Source of the DNA: a virus
IMG/VR virus record: IMGVR_UViG_3300031957_002938
Coordinates: 25,659-89,658 of that record
Length of the DNA stretch: 64,000 bases
Direction: 5' to 3' (one strand)
The notes under the pieces were generated by a model. That model searched no databases. It worked only from the letters and a program-made list of their open reading frames with translations, and was not told the origin of the DNA. Position numbers and translations under genes: made by a program. Below are positions 1 through 8,800 of this stretch, one piece after another. Position 1 is the stretch's first letter, and every line of letters starts with the position of its first letter.

Positions 1-414
1 AACACGGGTAAAGGTTTTCCCAACAACATCCATGCGGCTCTTTGCTGCATAGCGGCGATCAAAATCAACAGCGGCATCAAGAGTGTAAGTAGCTAACTTA
101 AGCTCGGAAGCTGTAGGAAGCACTTGGTTGCTTGGAAGACCACCTGCGTGACTTTGACTCCAAACTCTGACGTAATCTTCGTCAGCGATGTCGTAGTAAA
201 GATCAAGCGGGATGCTTGGGTTGTCATCCGCGTCAAATTGAAGCGAATTGAAAAGGTTGCTAACAGTAGGAGCGTTGTTGAGAACCTCGGCCAAAACTGG
301 TCCGATGAATTCAGCAAGTGCTACTTGAGCCTCGTATGCCACAGAGCGGTTACGAGAAGCCATAGCTTTTACAAGCTCGACTTGTTCTGGAGTTCTTTTT
401 AAAGTAATTTTCAT
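1..414 (-). CDS. Major capsid protein, N-terminal part (runs off left edge)
   Basis: Only the first 138 codons of this leftward gene are inside the window. The start is the ATG at 414, preceded by an AAAGGAC purine run (about 422-430), one of the few Shine-Dalgarno-like sites in this genome. The protein begins MKITLKRTPEQVELVKAMAS, a charged helix, and continues into mixed alpha/beta sequence (for example PLDLYYDIADEDYVRVW). The name rests mainly on gene order: terminase, portal, small charged protein, protease-scaffold and decoration-like protein all lie just upstream in the same direction, so the next gene is expected to encode the HK97-fold shell subunit. Another virion protein is possible. 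Confidence 0.7.
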   Translation of the reverse strand, partial: MKITLKRTPEQVELVKAMASRNRSVAYEAQVALAEFIGPVLAEVLNNAPTVSNLFNSLQFDADDNPSIPLDLYYDIADEDYVRVWSQSHAGGLPSNQVLPTASELKLATYTLDAAVDFDRRYAAKSRMDVVGKTFTRV

Positions 415-433
415 GTTATAAAGTCCTTTCTAA

Positions 434-1102
434 TTATGAGTTACAATCAAACGACACAACGATGTAATTACCAGAGAACTGATCTGTGGTAGGCCCAACA
501 TTGGAGCGTGTTCCTGTTCCGAGAACGTGACCAAAAACCTTATCCTCATCTACTAAGTCTCCAGTAGTAATATTAGCAAGTGCAACACTTGTAAAACCAG
601 TAATTTTACCAGCGTTAGAAGAGAGCTTGATCTTATTTCCTGGGGCGTAGCTTGTAATTGGTCCGTCGAAAGCAGCAGCAGCTAAAGTAAAGATTCCTTT
701 AGTTGCAATAGGAACAGCTTGCCCTGGGAGCATTGCTTGGAGTTCCTCTTGCTTTTGTGGATTGTAAAGCAGCTTTTCGCCGTTCTCATCGTTTTTAGCG
801 GTCTGATAAAGAGTCATACCAATAGCATGATCTTCGTCTTTAGCGCCTGTAACTTTAATATTAACTTCAGGATACATCTCTGTAGTTCCAAGGAACGGAT
901 AGCTGGTGTTACCCAAGTAGCTGTTCGTTTGGTAAGTTACAGGATCGTTATCGAAGTTACCGTCTGACACCTTCACAAATACGCCAGCATCGCCAGCGCC
1001 TGTTCCAGTGGTACTATCGAGAACATCACTATCAATGATAGAGTACATGTTCACGACATCGTGATCAGAGTATTGTCTGAATGGTAGAATACGTAATGCC
1101 AT
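434..1102 (-). CDS. Putative capsid decoration or accessory head protein (222 aa)
   Basis: It lies between the protease-scaffold gene and the capsid gene, 19 bases from the latter, in the position where head decoration or stabilisation proteins are often encoded. The sequence is rich in Gly, Thr, Asp and Asn with short hydrophobic strands, suggesting an all-beta fold. No signal peptide, membrane segment or catalytic motif is visible. There is no clear ribosome binding site before the ATG at 1102, only an A-rich stretch, so it is probably co-expressed with its neighbours. The structural role is inferred from position; I do not recognise the family. Confidence 0.6.
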   Translation of the reverse strand: MALRILPFRQYSDHDVVNMYSIIDSDVLDSTTGTGAGDAGVFVKVSDGNFDNDPVTYQTNSYLGNTSYPFLGTTEMYPEVNIKVTGAKDEDHAIGMTLYQTAKNDENGEKLLYNPQKQEELQAMLPGQAVPIATKGIFTLAAAAFDGPITSYAPGNKIKLSSNAGKITGFTSVALANITTGDLVDEDKVFGHVLGTGTRSNVGPTTDQFSGNYIVVSFDCNS

Positions 1103-1122
1103 AATTTTAGTTTTTTTTTAAA

Positions 1123-2613
1123 TTAAGAAATTTCAATGTTTTCGCGAGAAAAAGCAGATTTAAACTTATCCCGCAAAGAGGGTTCGTTAGATGCAACAGC
1201 CTCATTTGCATTAGAGACTTCTGCGTCTACAGGTTCAGCAGCGTCAAGAGCTTCTCCAATTTCGACTTCTTCAACAGAAGCGTTAGAGAGCTTTTTAGCT
1301 ACTTCTTCATCAATACGAGCTTGAATTTGAGAATTAAATTCTTCTTGGACCTCTTTGTTCTTGTTTTTCCAAAGAACATCGAGCTTAGAAGCGAAAGCTT
1401 CGTAAGAAGCATCATCATCTAAAGTTTTCAGTTCAGAGGCGAGAAACTCACGATCTTGATCATCAAGTTCGAATTTCTCGTCAATTTGGTCCATACGAGT
1501 GTTAAACGAAGCGATAGCTTTTTGAGCTTTCTCCTCATTTTCATAACCAGAAATGCGCTCGCTAGCGTTTCCTAGTTTTTCCTCAAGCGCCTTTACAGAA
1601 GCTTTAAGGTCTTCGTATTCTTTAATTTTATCTTCTTTTTCCAATCTCTCTGCTTCGAGATCCTTACGGTACTGTTCGTCCCGTTGACGGATTGCATCAG
1701 CAAAGGTATCAGTCATGGAAGCGACAGCTTCCTTTGAGAATTTCTTCTCATTCAGAAGATCCTTCAATTCATTTAGAGTATTTTCAAGTTCCATATCGAT
1801 AATGTTCTTTTGTGTGTTTACATTTAAATTATTATTTTGTGAAATTTTATCCCTCTTATCGTTTATAAAAATTTGAGTTTTTTCAGGAGGCTTCGAATAT
1901 AAACCTTTCACATCTGCTGCTGGATTTAATGTATAAGCGATGCCTAGCGGGTATATATCACCCATGATTAATCTGTTTATTTTCTCCCCTTTATCAGTCT
2001 TACCATTACCGCCATAACTCCTTAAATTACCTTGTAACTTAGCTATTTCTTCAGGATCAGATATAATTCTAGCCTCACTTAATTTGTCGCTGCCAACAGC
2101 TAAAACATAACTATTGAATCCAACTTCCCAACTAGCAGAAACCTTTTGATATTTATCGCTTTCAGAATCTAAGGAATTTTTTACTAAATTAGTAAAATTT
2201 GGGTTTACAGTCTTATATAAGACAGCTCCCAAAGAGATATTAAAAGGTTCTTTAACGGTTTTAACCTCCTCTTCCCCCATTAACTCACTAGACCCGAACT
2301 TGCTATAACCAGCAGAAACGATGTGTCCGACAATCTTTTGTTTATCATGCTCTATATTTGTAGGCTTATGAATAAACTTGTCAGTGTATTTTATGGCTGT
2401 AGATGTATCCATCCCATCACCATTTTTGTTAAATTCATTAATTACCGCAGCATTAAATGCGACACCCATCAAATCTACGTTTTCATCGTAGTTGATGTTA
2501 TCAGGCACTAAAGGCTCTAGATTTTCCAAAGAAGCTTTAGAAATCAAAGAAGCCTCGCTAATTTCACAAGAAATTAAAGGAGCTTGAAATGTTGTTGTAT
2601 ACTTATACTCCAT
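1123..2613 (-). CDS. Prohead protease fused to scaffolding domain (496 aa)
   Basis: The N-terminal half resembles prohead maturation proteases. A His sits in NIEHDKQKIVGHIVSAGYS (about residues 90-110), and a Ser in VSASWEVGF about 70 residues later matches the catalytic Ser strand of the HK97/herpesvirus protease superfamily. From about residue 270 the protein is highly charged coiled coil (Glu/Lys/Asp rich), as in scaffolds or core proteins. The start at 2613 is chosen because the ATG overlaps the upstream stop by 11 bases; an in-frame ATG at 2691 would add 26 basic residues deep inside the upstream gene. An internal Met at 1794 (MELENTLNELKDLL) marks the start of the scaffold half. Role: assembly core and capsid maturation. 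Confidence 0.75.
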   Translation of the reverse strand: MEYKYTTTFQAPLISCEISEASLISKASLENLEPLVPDNINYDENVDLMGVAFNAAVINEFNKNGDGMDTSTAIKYTDKFIHKPTNIEHDKQKIVGHIVSAGYSKFGSSELMGEEEVKTVKEPFNISLGAVLYKTVNPNFTNLVKNSLDSESDKYQKVSASWEVGFNSYVLAVGSDKLSEARIISDPEEIAKLQGNLRSYGGNGKTDKGEKINRLIMGDIYPLGIAYTLNPAADVKGLYSKPPEKTQIFINDKRDKISQNNNLNVNTQKNIIDMELENTLNELKDLLNEKKFSKEAVASMTDTFADAIRQRDEQYRKDLEAERLEKEDKIKEYEDLKASVKALEEKLGNASERISGYENEEKAQKAIASFNTRMDQIDEKFELDDQDREFLASELKTLDDDASYEAFASKLDVLWKNKNKEVQEEFNSQIQARIDEEVAKKLSNASVEEVEIGEALDAAEPVDAEVSNANEAVASNEPSLRDKFKSAFSRENIEIS

Positions 2614-2986
2614 CGCTATATTTTTTAGCCGCGATATCAGTAAGTAGTTGAGCGTAACTCTTTTTGTCAGACTTTTCCTTCTTTTTGCCATCTTTATAGC
2701 CAGCCTTCATCTTTTCTTCAGAATCTTTGTCGAACTTCATGTCTTTTTTAAGATCCTTTTTTTCAGCATCTTTTTTCTCTGAAGGAGCGCCTTTATCGAG
2801 TTTTTTCATTTTGCTCTTGTCATCCTTAACAGCATCTTTTTCATGTTCGACTTTTTCTTTTTTGCTGTCTTTCTTCAGTTCTTTGGTATCGATCTTATCA
2901 TACTGCTTCTTTGTCATTGCGGCTTCGATCTCTTCTGAAGAAATAGATACTTCAATTTCTGTAGACTTAAAATTATTGTTTTTCAT
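2603..2986 (-). CDS. Small highly charged protein, possible prohead core component (127 aa)
   Basis: About half of the residues are Lys, Glu or Asp, with blocks such as KKDSKKEKVEHEKDAVKDD, and no hydrophobic core is evident until a short C-terminal helix (SYAQLLTDIAAKKY). It overlaps the portal gene by 14 bases and the protease gene by 11 bases, so it is translationally coupled in the assembly operon. In T4 the portal gene is followed by gp67/gp68, small charged core proteins, before the protease. The order here is the same, which suggests a core or internal role, but no sequence homology is claimed. It could also be a packaged DNA-binding protein. Confidence 0.6.
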   Translation of the reverse strand: MKNNNFKSTEIEVSISSEEIEAAMTKKQYDKIDTKELKKDSKKEKVEHEKDAVKDDKSKMKKLDKGAPSEKKDAEKKDLKKDMKFDKDSEEKMKAGYKDGKKKEKSDKKSYAQLLTDIAAKKYSDGV

Positions 2987-4931
2987 GGCTGTGATATAAA
3001 ATTGCGGCTGGGTAAGTTTCTAAAGTATGTTGAGCTGAAATATCTAAAACTTCTTTTAAAGTGTCTAAATTTTCAATTTCGTTAAAGTCTTTTACACAAG
3101 ATTCTAACGTTTCGCCCCAATATTCTTTATTATGGGAACAAACGATGGATTCACATAAATTCGACACCATCTCTTCTTGGGCTTGACTAAGCTTAGAAAC
3201 TTTAAGATGAGATATCATTTTATCTTTTGCATCATGAACAAAGCTGTCTATATCATAAATAGTTTTTTGTATATTTGATCTAGAATATTTAGCATTAGCC
3301 AAGGGGATGTCAGTTGTTCCTTCTGGCCTACCTGCTTCTTTTCTAGGCCCACTAGCTTTATCATCTGGAGAATATACAGGCACTCCACCCACAATTGGGT
3401 TGTAGTAACCTTTTTCTCTGTCTTCCAAGAAGTCTTGTTGTGCAGAGTCTAATTGATCTGGCTCTGGGAATTTACCATTATGGAACATTTCCATTCCTTG
3501 CTCTGGAGTAATAATTCCAAGCTCCATAAGCCTTGTAGATGCTCTCATCAGTTGCACCTCATCTCTCATATCAATGTCCTTCATCTTAGCTTCTGGCCAT
3601 GAGCGGAATCCTAAGTCTTTAGCTATTCTTTTAATCTCTTTGTTTAAGAAATCATTTAAAAATCCATATCTAGACTCTTGTAGCCTATCAATAAATATTT
3701 GAGCCTTTACTTGAGTAGAATTAAACTTTTCTTCTCCAACTACGATATTCTGCAAGCCCTGCTTGATATCCTCGTTAAGTATTTGATATTTTTGAGGACC
3801 GAGAACTAGGTTTAGTTCAGGAATGATAAATTCTGCTTTAGTCGTGTAATCAGAAACCAACACGCGCCCGACACTCTCGTTTTTAAACAAGTTTTGCATA
3901 GCAGCCATGTTATTTGGGTTTACCCCTCCTTTTTCTGGATCAGCACCCATAGTGATAAGTAAAATAACATTCTCTACAGTTCTAGTGATGGCTTGGTCCA
4001 TTTTCTTCAACTCCATCTTGGCGTTGATATCTTCAAGGACAGGGAAACCAAAAGGAACCGCAAATGGCTCATAGTCTTGTTTTTTATAAAAAGAGTAAGA
4101 TAACCTTTTAGGGTCTAAGTTTATTTTAATACCTTTATTACTATAAGATCCGTTATTGATAGAATCTTTAATCTCTGGGTCTAGAGCTTCAAATATAGCT
4201 AAGTCTTCTTCTGTTTGAGGGCTTCCAAGTCGCGCTATCTCATATTCAGATAATACCTTTTGGTATACACCCCCGTTAGTAAATGTTGTTGACCTTCTAG
4301 CAATAACATCGTAAGGATTTAGAAGAATATATTTTAAAGGAACTTTATTTGCGGTAGCTCCGATATTGCCTACTTGGTTAATTAATCTAGCATAATCGTC
4401 TGCTTTAAATTTGCCATCAATTCTATATAAAAAGATATTACCACTTCTGTAATATTCTCTAAAATATTGGTCTTTAAGCCCGATAATGTTAACTTTTTTA
4501 AACCACTCGTAAAAAAACTCCCTGCTCTTTTTACTGCCCCCTTCTAAGTAAATGTCAGTGTTTGTGAACTCTGACATTATATCAATTGCGTTTCTAAATA
4601 CAGCTACATTACAATAAGCTTTTTGGCACAGCTCAATAGCATCTCTACAAGTAACTCCATCAGCACCATACTCATAAGGCAGCAATCCCCTACGGATGCT
4701 TGAGAACCTCTCTTTTTGAGTCACATAGGCAGATCTGTTTGTTCTAGACCCACTGAAAGTGCTTGTGGAAGCTCCTTGCCTTCTAGCTTCAGATGTAGAA
4801 CTATAAGAGGCATCGGAAGTATAAAAAGGTTCTCCTAAAAGTTCTGGAGAAGGTTCTTCTCCGATAGTCTGTGATGGGTGAGTGAATTTATCCCAATAAT
4901 CAGAGCGCTTGGTGTATTTTCTTTTAGCCAT
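2973..4931 (-). CDS. Portal protein (652 aa)
   Basis: The portal forms the dodecameric ring at the capsid vertex through which DNA is packaged and to which the tail attaches. Length, position directly after the large terminase gene and sequence style support this. Typical segments are YFREYYRSGNIFLYRIDG (stem or clip region), KYILLNPYDVIARR, and a long helical stretch around LNLVLGPQKYQILNEDIKQ followed by RYGFLNDFLNKEIKRIAKDLG. The N-terminal 90 residues are Ser/Thr/Arg-rich and probably disordered. A GTGTAA element lies 14 bases before the ATG at 4931, suggesting that transcription of portal and downstream head genes can start here independently of the terminase. Confidence 0.85.
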   Translation of the reverse strand: MAKRKYTKRSDYWDKFTHPSQTIGEEPSPELLGEPFYTSDASYSSTSEARRQGASTSTFSGSRTNRSAYVTQKERFSSIRRGLLPYEYGADGVTCRDAIELCQKAYCNVAVFRNAIDIMSEFTNTDIYLEGGSKKSREFFYEWFKKVNIIGLKDQYFREYYRSGNIFLYRIDGKFKADDYARLINQVGNIGATANKVPLKYILLNPYDVIARRSTTFTNGGVYQKVLSEYEIARLGSPQTEEDLAIFEALDPEIKDSINNGSYSNKGIKINLDPKRLSYSFYKKQDYEPFAVPFGFPVLEDINAKMELKKMDQAITRTVENVILLITMGADPEKGGVNPNNMAAMQNLFKNESVGRVLVSDYTTKAEFIIPELNLVLGPQKYQILNEDIKQGLQNIVVGEEKFNSTQVKAQIFIDRLQESRYGFLNDFLNKEIKRIAKDLGFRSWPEAKMKDIDMRDEVQLMRASTRLMELGIITPEQGMEMFHNGKFPEPDQLDSAQQDFLEDREKGYYNPIVGGVPVYSPDDKASGPRKEAGRPEGTTDIPLANAKYSRSNIQKTIYDIDSFVHDAKDKMISHLKVSKLSQAQEEMVSNLCESIVCSHNKEYWGETLESCVKDFNEIENLDTLKEVLDISAQHTLETYPAAILYHSHEKQ

Positions 4932-4945
4932 AAATATAATTTATC

Positions 4946-4951
4946 TTACAC
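4946..4951 (-). promoter_or_regulatory. GTGTAA late-type element
   Basis: Minus-strand GTGTAA, 14 bases before the ATG of the portal gene at 4931, in the short gap after the terminase gene. It could give a separate late transcript for portal, core, protease, decoration and capsid genes. Confidence 0.5.
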
Positions 4952-4979
4952 GACAAAGTTAACTTTCAACTTTTAAAAG

Positions 4980-6845
4980 TTAAGAAATAAACATCGGAGT
5001 GAAAGTCGTTTGGGTATCAGAGATATCATCAGACTCCATATCATAAAAAATATTCATCATCCAATTACCTAGCACTAAAGCTGAATAAGAGTCTTTTCTG
5101 GCTTTATCAGCCCCACTTTGTTTTCTCAAGTTACGTGGTAAATCAAAACTTTGTGTGCCTTGGGCAGAAGTCGTAATTTGCACCAAAGCACACTGAACTT
5201 TTATTAAGTCCATCATATCTTTTTGATGCTCTACAAAATCAATCATTCTAGCTCCTTTACCCCCTTTATCATTATTATCACCTTTAATGAACTTTAAATC
5301 ATCTATCGGGACTCTAGATTTCCTTTGATTGTTATAATCGTCATTCATTGCCGCTCCTGCGAAAAATATTCTTTTATGATCGAATGCTGATTGTAAAGAT
5401 TCGTTAGCTAGCCTGATCCATGCCGAAGTCGGCTTCCGAAGAAACACAAATTTCTTTTCTGACTTATTATATTGATTTTTAAGCCTTCTTAAGTTTTTAT
5501 CATAGTCTTTAGATTTATCTAGGTCGGCTTCTATGACACCAAGATTTAAATTTTTCTTTTTAAAGATTTCACTCTCATTGCAGGAGTTAATAAATTGAAC
5601 TCCTCCATTGTAGTCACCTACTACAGCAGCTACATTAAAGTGGGTCAATACGTAAGCCATGTATTTAATATGTGTTTTTAAACTCGATCCAGAAAGCGCA
5701 TAGCTATGGACAGCAGTTCCTTTTCTAGTGTCACGATTCAATTTTATTAAAAGCATCGCGAAATCGTCTGAACTTTCGCTTTCAGACCAAGAGGGGTCAA
5801 AAGCTAGAATATATTCATCTTTGGGATTACCCACAACCTCCACACATTGCCCTTCTCCGTCTGGTATCGTGCAAGCAGCCATCTTACTAACCTTAAAGTA
5901 TCCAGAGCTGTCATCTGTGAATATAGCACCAAACTCCCTGTCAAACTGGGAATCACTCATGGTGGATTTAGATTGATTGATTAGACTCTGATCATACAAC
6001 TGTTCAGGAGCGCAATCATAACTAAAATGCATTATTGTTCTGTGTGCTCCGTCTTGCTTTTTTTTATTTAAGATAAGAGCTTCATATTGCTGATAGATTT
6101 TATATAAATATTCAAATTTATAAGAAGCCGAGGATAAACCAATAATTTTGTTATTAGGCCACCTTTTTCTTTCTTCTTGTTTCATTTTACCCTGCTCAAT
6201 CATCTGGGTTTCTAAATCATAAACCTCTTGACGTTCTGTAGGGTTTTCCACAACAGATAGGAATGGTATGATAACCTCATTGTAAATTTTTTCAGGCATC
6301 AACAATAACTCATCAATAATCATTCTTTGGAATCGGAAACCCCTTAACTTTTCTCCATCTCCCAAAGGAAGCGCTCTGATACTACTTCTGCCGATCTCCA
6401 TAACCCACTCATCGTTCATCTTAGATGTTCTAGTTATGCATTGAGAAAAGAAAGTAGCCTTGGGGCTTTTTGCTATATCTTCGATCTTTTTGAAAATCAT
6501 TTTAGATTGCCTAAAAGACTTAGACAAAATACCTATCTGCACCCCCTGATTGAGAATAGCGTCTAATAGCGCGAAAACGCCCGTAGAGAAGCTTTTGGAC
6601 ATTCCCCGACTCCATATCCCCAAAAAGTAGTCAGACTCCATCATGGCCTTAATAGCCATATGCTGGAATGGGAATAATTTAACCCCTGTAAACAATTCAC
6701 AAGCAAAAGAAGGATTTTCCCTCAAGAATTTATAAAGCAAAACTTTCGCTTCAGTTTCCTCTATAAAACCCTCTTTTTCGAGAATATCTTTGTTTATATC
6801 CTTGTACTGTCGGTGTAGTTTCTGTTTTCCTGTTTCCCAAGCCAT
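4980..6845 (-). CDS. Terminase large subunit (621 aa)
   Basis: This is the packaging motor ATPase and nuclease. The Walker A-like loop is in FLGIWSRGMSKSFSTGV (about residues 75-92) and Walker B is RMIIDELLLMPE (about 185). The C-terminal nuclease domain shows the expected acidic residues: EYILAFDPSWSESESSDDFA (first Asp), AAVVGDYNGG (middle Asp) and a late acidic stretch near KGARMIDFVEHQKDMMDL. The ATG at 6845 lies inside the 3' end of the upstream nuclease gene, a 95-base overlap; no closer Met exists, so the overlap appears real. No Shine-Dalgarno sequence is visible, so coupling to upstream translation is likely. Confidence 0.92.
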   Translation of the reverse strand: MAWETGKQKLHRQYKDINKDILEKEGFIEETEAKVLLYKFLRENPSFACELFTGVKLFPFQHMAIKAMMESDYFLGIWSRGMSKSFSTGVFALLDAILNQGVQIGILSKSFRQSKMIFKKIEDIAKSPKATFFSQCITRTSKMNDEWVMEIGRSSIRALPLGDGEKLRGFRFQRMIIDELLLMPEKIYNEVIIPFLSVVENPTERQEVYDLETQMIEQGKMKQEERKRWPNNKIIGLSSASYKFEYLYKIYQQYEALILNKKKQDGAHRTIMHFSYDCAPEQLYDQSLINQSKSTMSDSQFDREFGAIFTDDSSGYFKVSKMAACTIPDGEGQCVEVVGNPKDEYILAFDPSWSESESSDDFAMLLIKLNRDTRKGTAVHSYALSGSSLKTHIKYMAYVLTHFNVAAVVGDYNGGVQFINSCNESEIFKKKNLNLGVIEADLDKSKDYDKNLRRLKNQYNKSEKKFVFLRKPTSAWIRLANESLQSAFDHKRIFFAGAAMNDDYNNQRKSRVPIDDLKFIKGDNNDKGGKGARMIDFVEHQKDMMDLIKVQCALVQITTSAQGTQSFDLPRNLRKQSGADKARKDSYSALVLGNWMMNIFYDMESDDISDTQTTFTPMFIS

Positions 6846-7761
6846 CTTTTTTTAATTGTTTGTCCCAAAAATACTGAAGGTCTACTGCCCAGAGCTTCGT
6901 GCCTAAAACAAGAATTTTAGGAATTAGTTCTTCGCTTTTTTCTCTAGACCCACTAAACACAAATTGACAGCAGTCTGTATACTCTGCCTGTATTTCACGC
7001 ATCCTATGATAAACATAATCTAATTTAAATTTTTTGTATACCTGTTTATTAACAGCCCACATTTGGTCGAAAGCTGTTTCTATCACTATAAACAAGTAAC
7101 AACCCGTAGATCTGCACCTATCTAATTCTTTTAAGAACCGATTGTATCCATTTGTGACAGTAGAACAAAAATCCTGGTAAGACTTCCTATCCACGAATGT
7201 ATAGTCATATAAATCGCCCCCCACTGCATAATCCCCGACATCAAGCTTCAACAACTTAGAATTGGTGAAATGCAGGGGCTTCTGCTCTCTTGTATCTATC
7301 AGTATGGGTGTATCTGAATAATCTTTGTTGAATTGCTTCGGCAGAGGTTCGGAAAGCATGGGTTTCATGTCTAACTGTTTACATGTCTCTTTGTAGCTGC
7401 CGAAGATCTGTTTACACAGATCTATGTCTGGCAGATTGCTAGTGAGTAGGTAAGTGGACGGGGGTCCAGACGAAACCGCTTTGGAAAGGAATTTTTTGTC
7501 TAAGGATGCGACAATGAAATCTTTAACTTCCTCCTTTGGTGCTTGGAGACACCATTTTTTCATATTTCTTTTATTTATGAAATCTGTAGCGAAATACTGT
7601 TTATAATTTTTAAAAGGTATTAACTCTCCAGTTAACTTGTCTTTTCTTCCGTAATTCTCGACATAGTAGTCTCCCAACAGTTTACCGTGCTTTCTCATGT
7701 GAGAATGCAGTCCTTTTAAGGAATCAAATGAATCCCCACATATTTTACATTTATATGACAT
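6751..7761 (-). CDS. C2H2 zinc finger plus ERCC4-type nuclease (336 aa)
   Basis: Residues 1-30 hold a classic C2H2 finger (CKICGDSFDSLKGLHSHMRKH). From about residue 150 comes an ERCC4/XPF-like nuclease core: PILIDTREQKPLHF (Asp), LDVGDYAVGGD, then FVDRKSYQDFCSTV, matching the family signature with RK followed by Asp, and RFLKELDRC. ERCC4-type enzymes cut branched or flapped DNA. The gene overlaps the terminase gene by 95 bases and the upstream gene by 11 bases, so it belongs to the packaging operon. Resolving branches ahead of packaging, as endonuclease VII does in T4, is a reasonable but unproven role. The N-terminal third between finger and nuclease is unassigned. Confidence 0.75.
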   Translation of the reverse strand: MSYKCKICGDSFDSLKGLHSHMRKHGKLLGDYYVENYGRKDKLTGELIPFKNYKQYFATDFINKRNMKKWCLQAPKEEVKDFIVASLDKKFLSKAVSSGPPSTYLLTSNLPDIDLCKQIFGSYKETCKQLDMKPMLSEPLPKQFNKDYSDTPILIDTREQKPLHFTNSKLLKLDVGDYAVGGDLYDYTFVDRKSYQDFCSTVTNGYNRFLKELDRCRSTGCYLFIVIETAFDQMWAVNKQVYKKFKLDYVYHRMREIQAEYTDCCQFVFSGSREKSEELIPKILVLGTKLWAVDLQYFWDKQLKKDGLGNRKTETTPTVQGYKQRYSRKRGFYRGN

Positions 7762-8800
7762 CTTGCTGTCCTATTCCCAAAACTCTTGCTTTCCATTCTG
7801 CCATACCCTCTAATCTTTCCGCTTCCTGCTTCACAGCCTCCTTTTGCATCTCTGCAATTCTTACCATTGTTTCTCTTTCTTCCTCTTCTTGGAAAAGTTG
7901 CACTATAGACAAAAACGAAGCATTTTCTTTGTTCATCTTCTTCATCCTTTCGCTTCTGTCTCCTTGAAGCTTTTTTGTCAGGTTCTCGATGCGGGTTTCA
8001 CATTGATGATACTCTCCGCTCTTAGCTTTGATGATTTCAGCCAACCTGATAGACATTTCTTGCTGCTCGTCAGCATCATCGAACATGCTATTCAGTTTGT
8101 TCAAGTGAGCGCTAATAACTTCTAAGTTTATGACTTCCTTGCACACGTTTAAATACAAATTTATTTCGTCTGCGGTTAAGTCGGGTTTATCCCAAGTCAA
8201 TCGAGTAAATTCGTGTTCGAACAACACTCGATCCTCTTGATTTAAATAATTGTTAATAATTTTAAGAAATCTTGAGTTAGAAAAGTTAACCCCTAGTTTT
8301 TCTACGCAAATTTGTTTTTGTCTATTAAGTTTTGATTCATCTAACCTCAAACCAGTGGCATCATTGATTTTTTTGATGATTCGTGATGAAGACTTCGGTG
8401 CAATGTATGAATTGAGAGCGCCTGAATCTTGAGAAGGTAAAATGTCAGGATTTACCTCTCTAATTTGCGACAGAACAGCTCTTTGCTCATTACTCAATGG
8501 TCTTACAGATCTAGACGGAAAAACTATGCGAGCTATCTCTAAAGAAGACAACCCTTCTCCAGCTTGTTGAATTATAAAATCTTTTTGCTCTTTTGTGAAT
8601 TCTATAGTCTCGGTAGGCATTCTCGCTGTAGTTTTGAAATCTATAGAATTTTCTACCAAAAATTTTCTTACAGCCCTACCTTCTTTGGACCTTCCGTCTA
8701 AAGAATCGTCTTCGAAACACTGTTTCGTTAAATCAATTAGATCAGGGATCTTTGATGCGTTCTCCCTTAAAAAATCCTTCTGTTCTTTAGTTAGATCCAT
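7751..8800 (-). CDS. Helix-turn-helix repeat protein, candidate small terminase subunit (349 aa)
   Basis: The N-terminus holds two related repeats, each starting TKEQKDF (residues 4 and about 69), followed by helices. The first contains CFEDDSLDGRSKEGRAVRKFL, a pattern I associate with DNA-binding proteins of aquatic phages; the second has SLEIARIVFPSRSVRPLSNE. The C-terminal half is coiled coil (for example QEEEERETMVRIAEMQKEAV). The gene ends inside the nuclease gene and is two genes upstream of the large terminase, where small terminase subunits usually lie. A small-terminase or packaging-recognition role is inferred from that position. An AGGAG sequence abuts the ATG too closely to act normally. 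Confidence 0.5.
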   Translation of the reverse strand: MDLTKEQKDFLRENASKIPDLIDLTKQCFEDDSLDGRSKEGRAVRKFLVENSIDFKTTARMPTETIEFTKEQKDFIIQQAGEGLSSLEIARIVFPSRSVRPLSNEQRAVLSQIREVNPDILPSQDSGALNSYIAPKSSSRIIKKINDATGLRLDESKLNRQKQICVEKLGVNFSNSRFLKIINNYLNQEDRVLFEHEFTRLTWDKPDLTADEINLYLNVCKEVINLEVISAHLNKLNSMFDDADEQQEMSIRLAEIIKAKSGEYHQCETRIENLTKKLQGDRSERMKKMNKENASFLSIVQLFQEEEERETMVRIAEMQKEAVKQEAERLEGMAEWKARVLGIGQQDVI

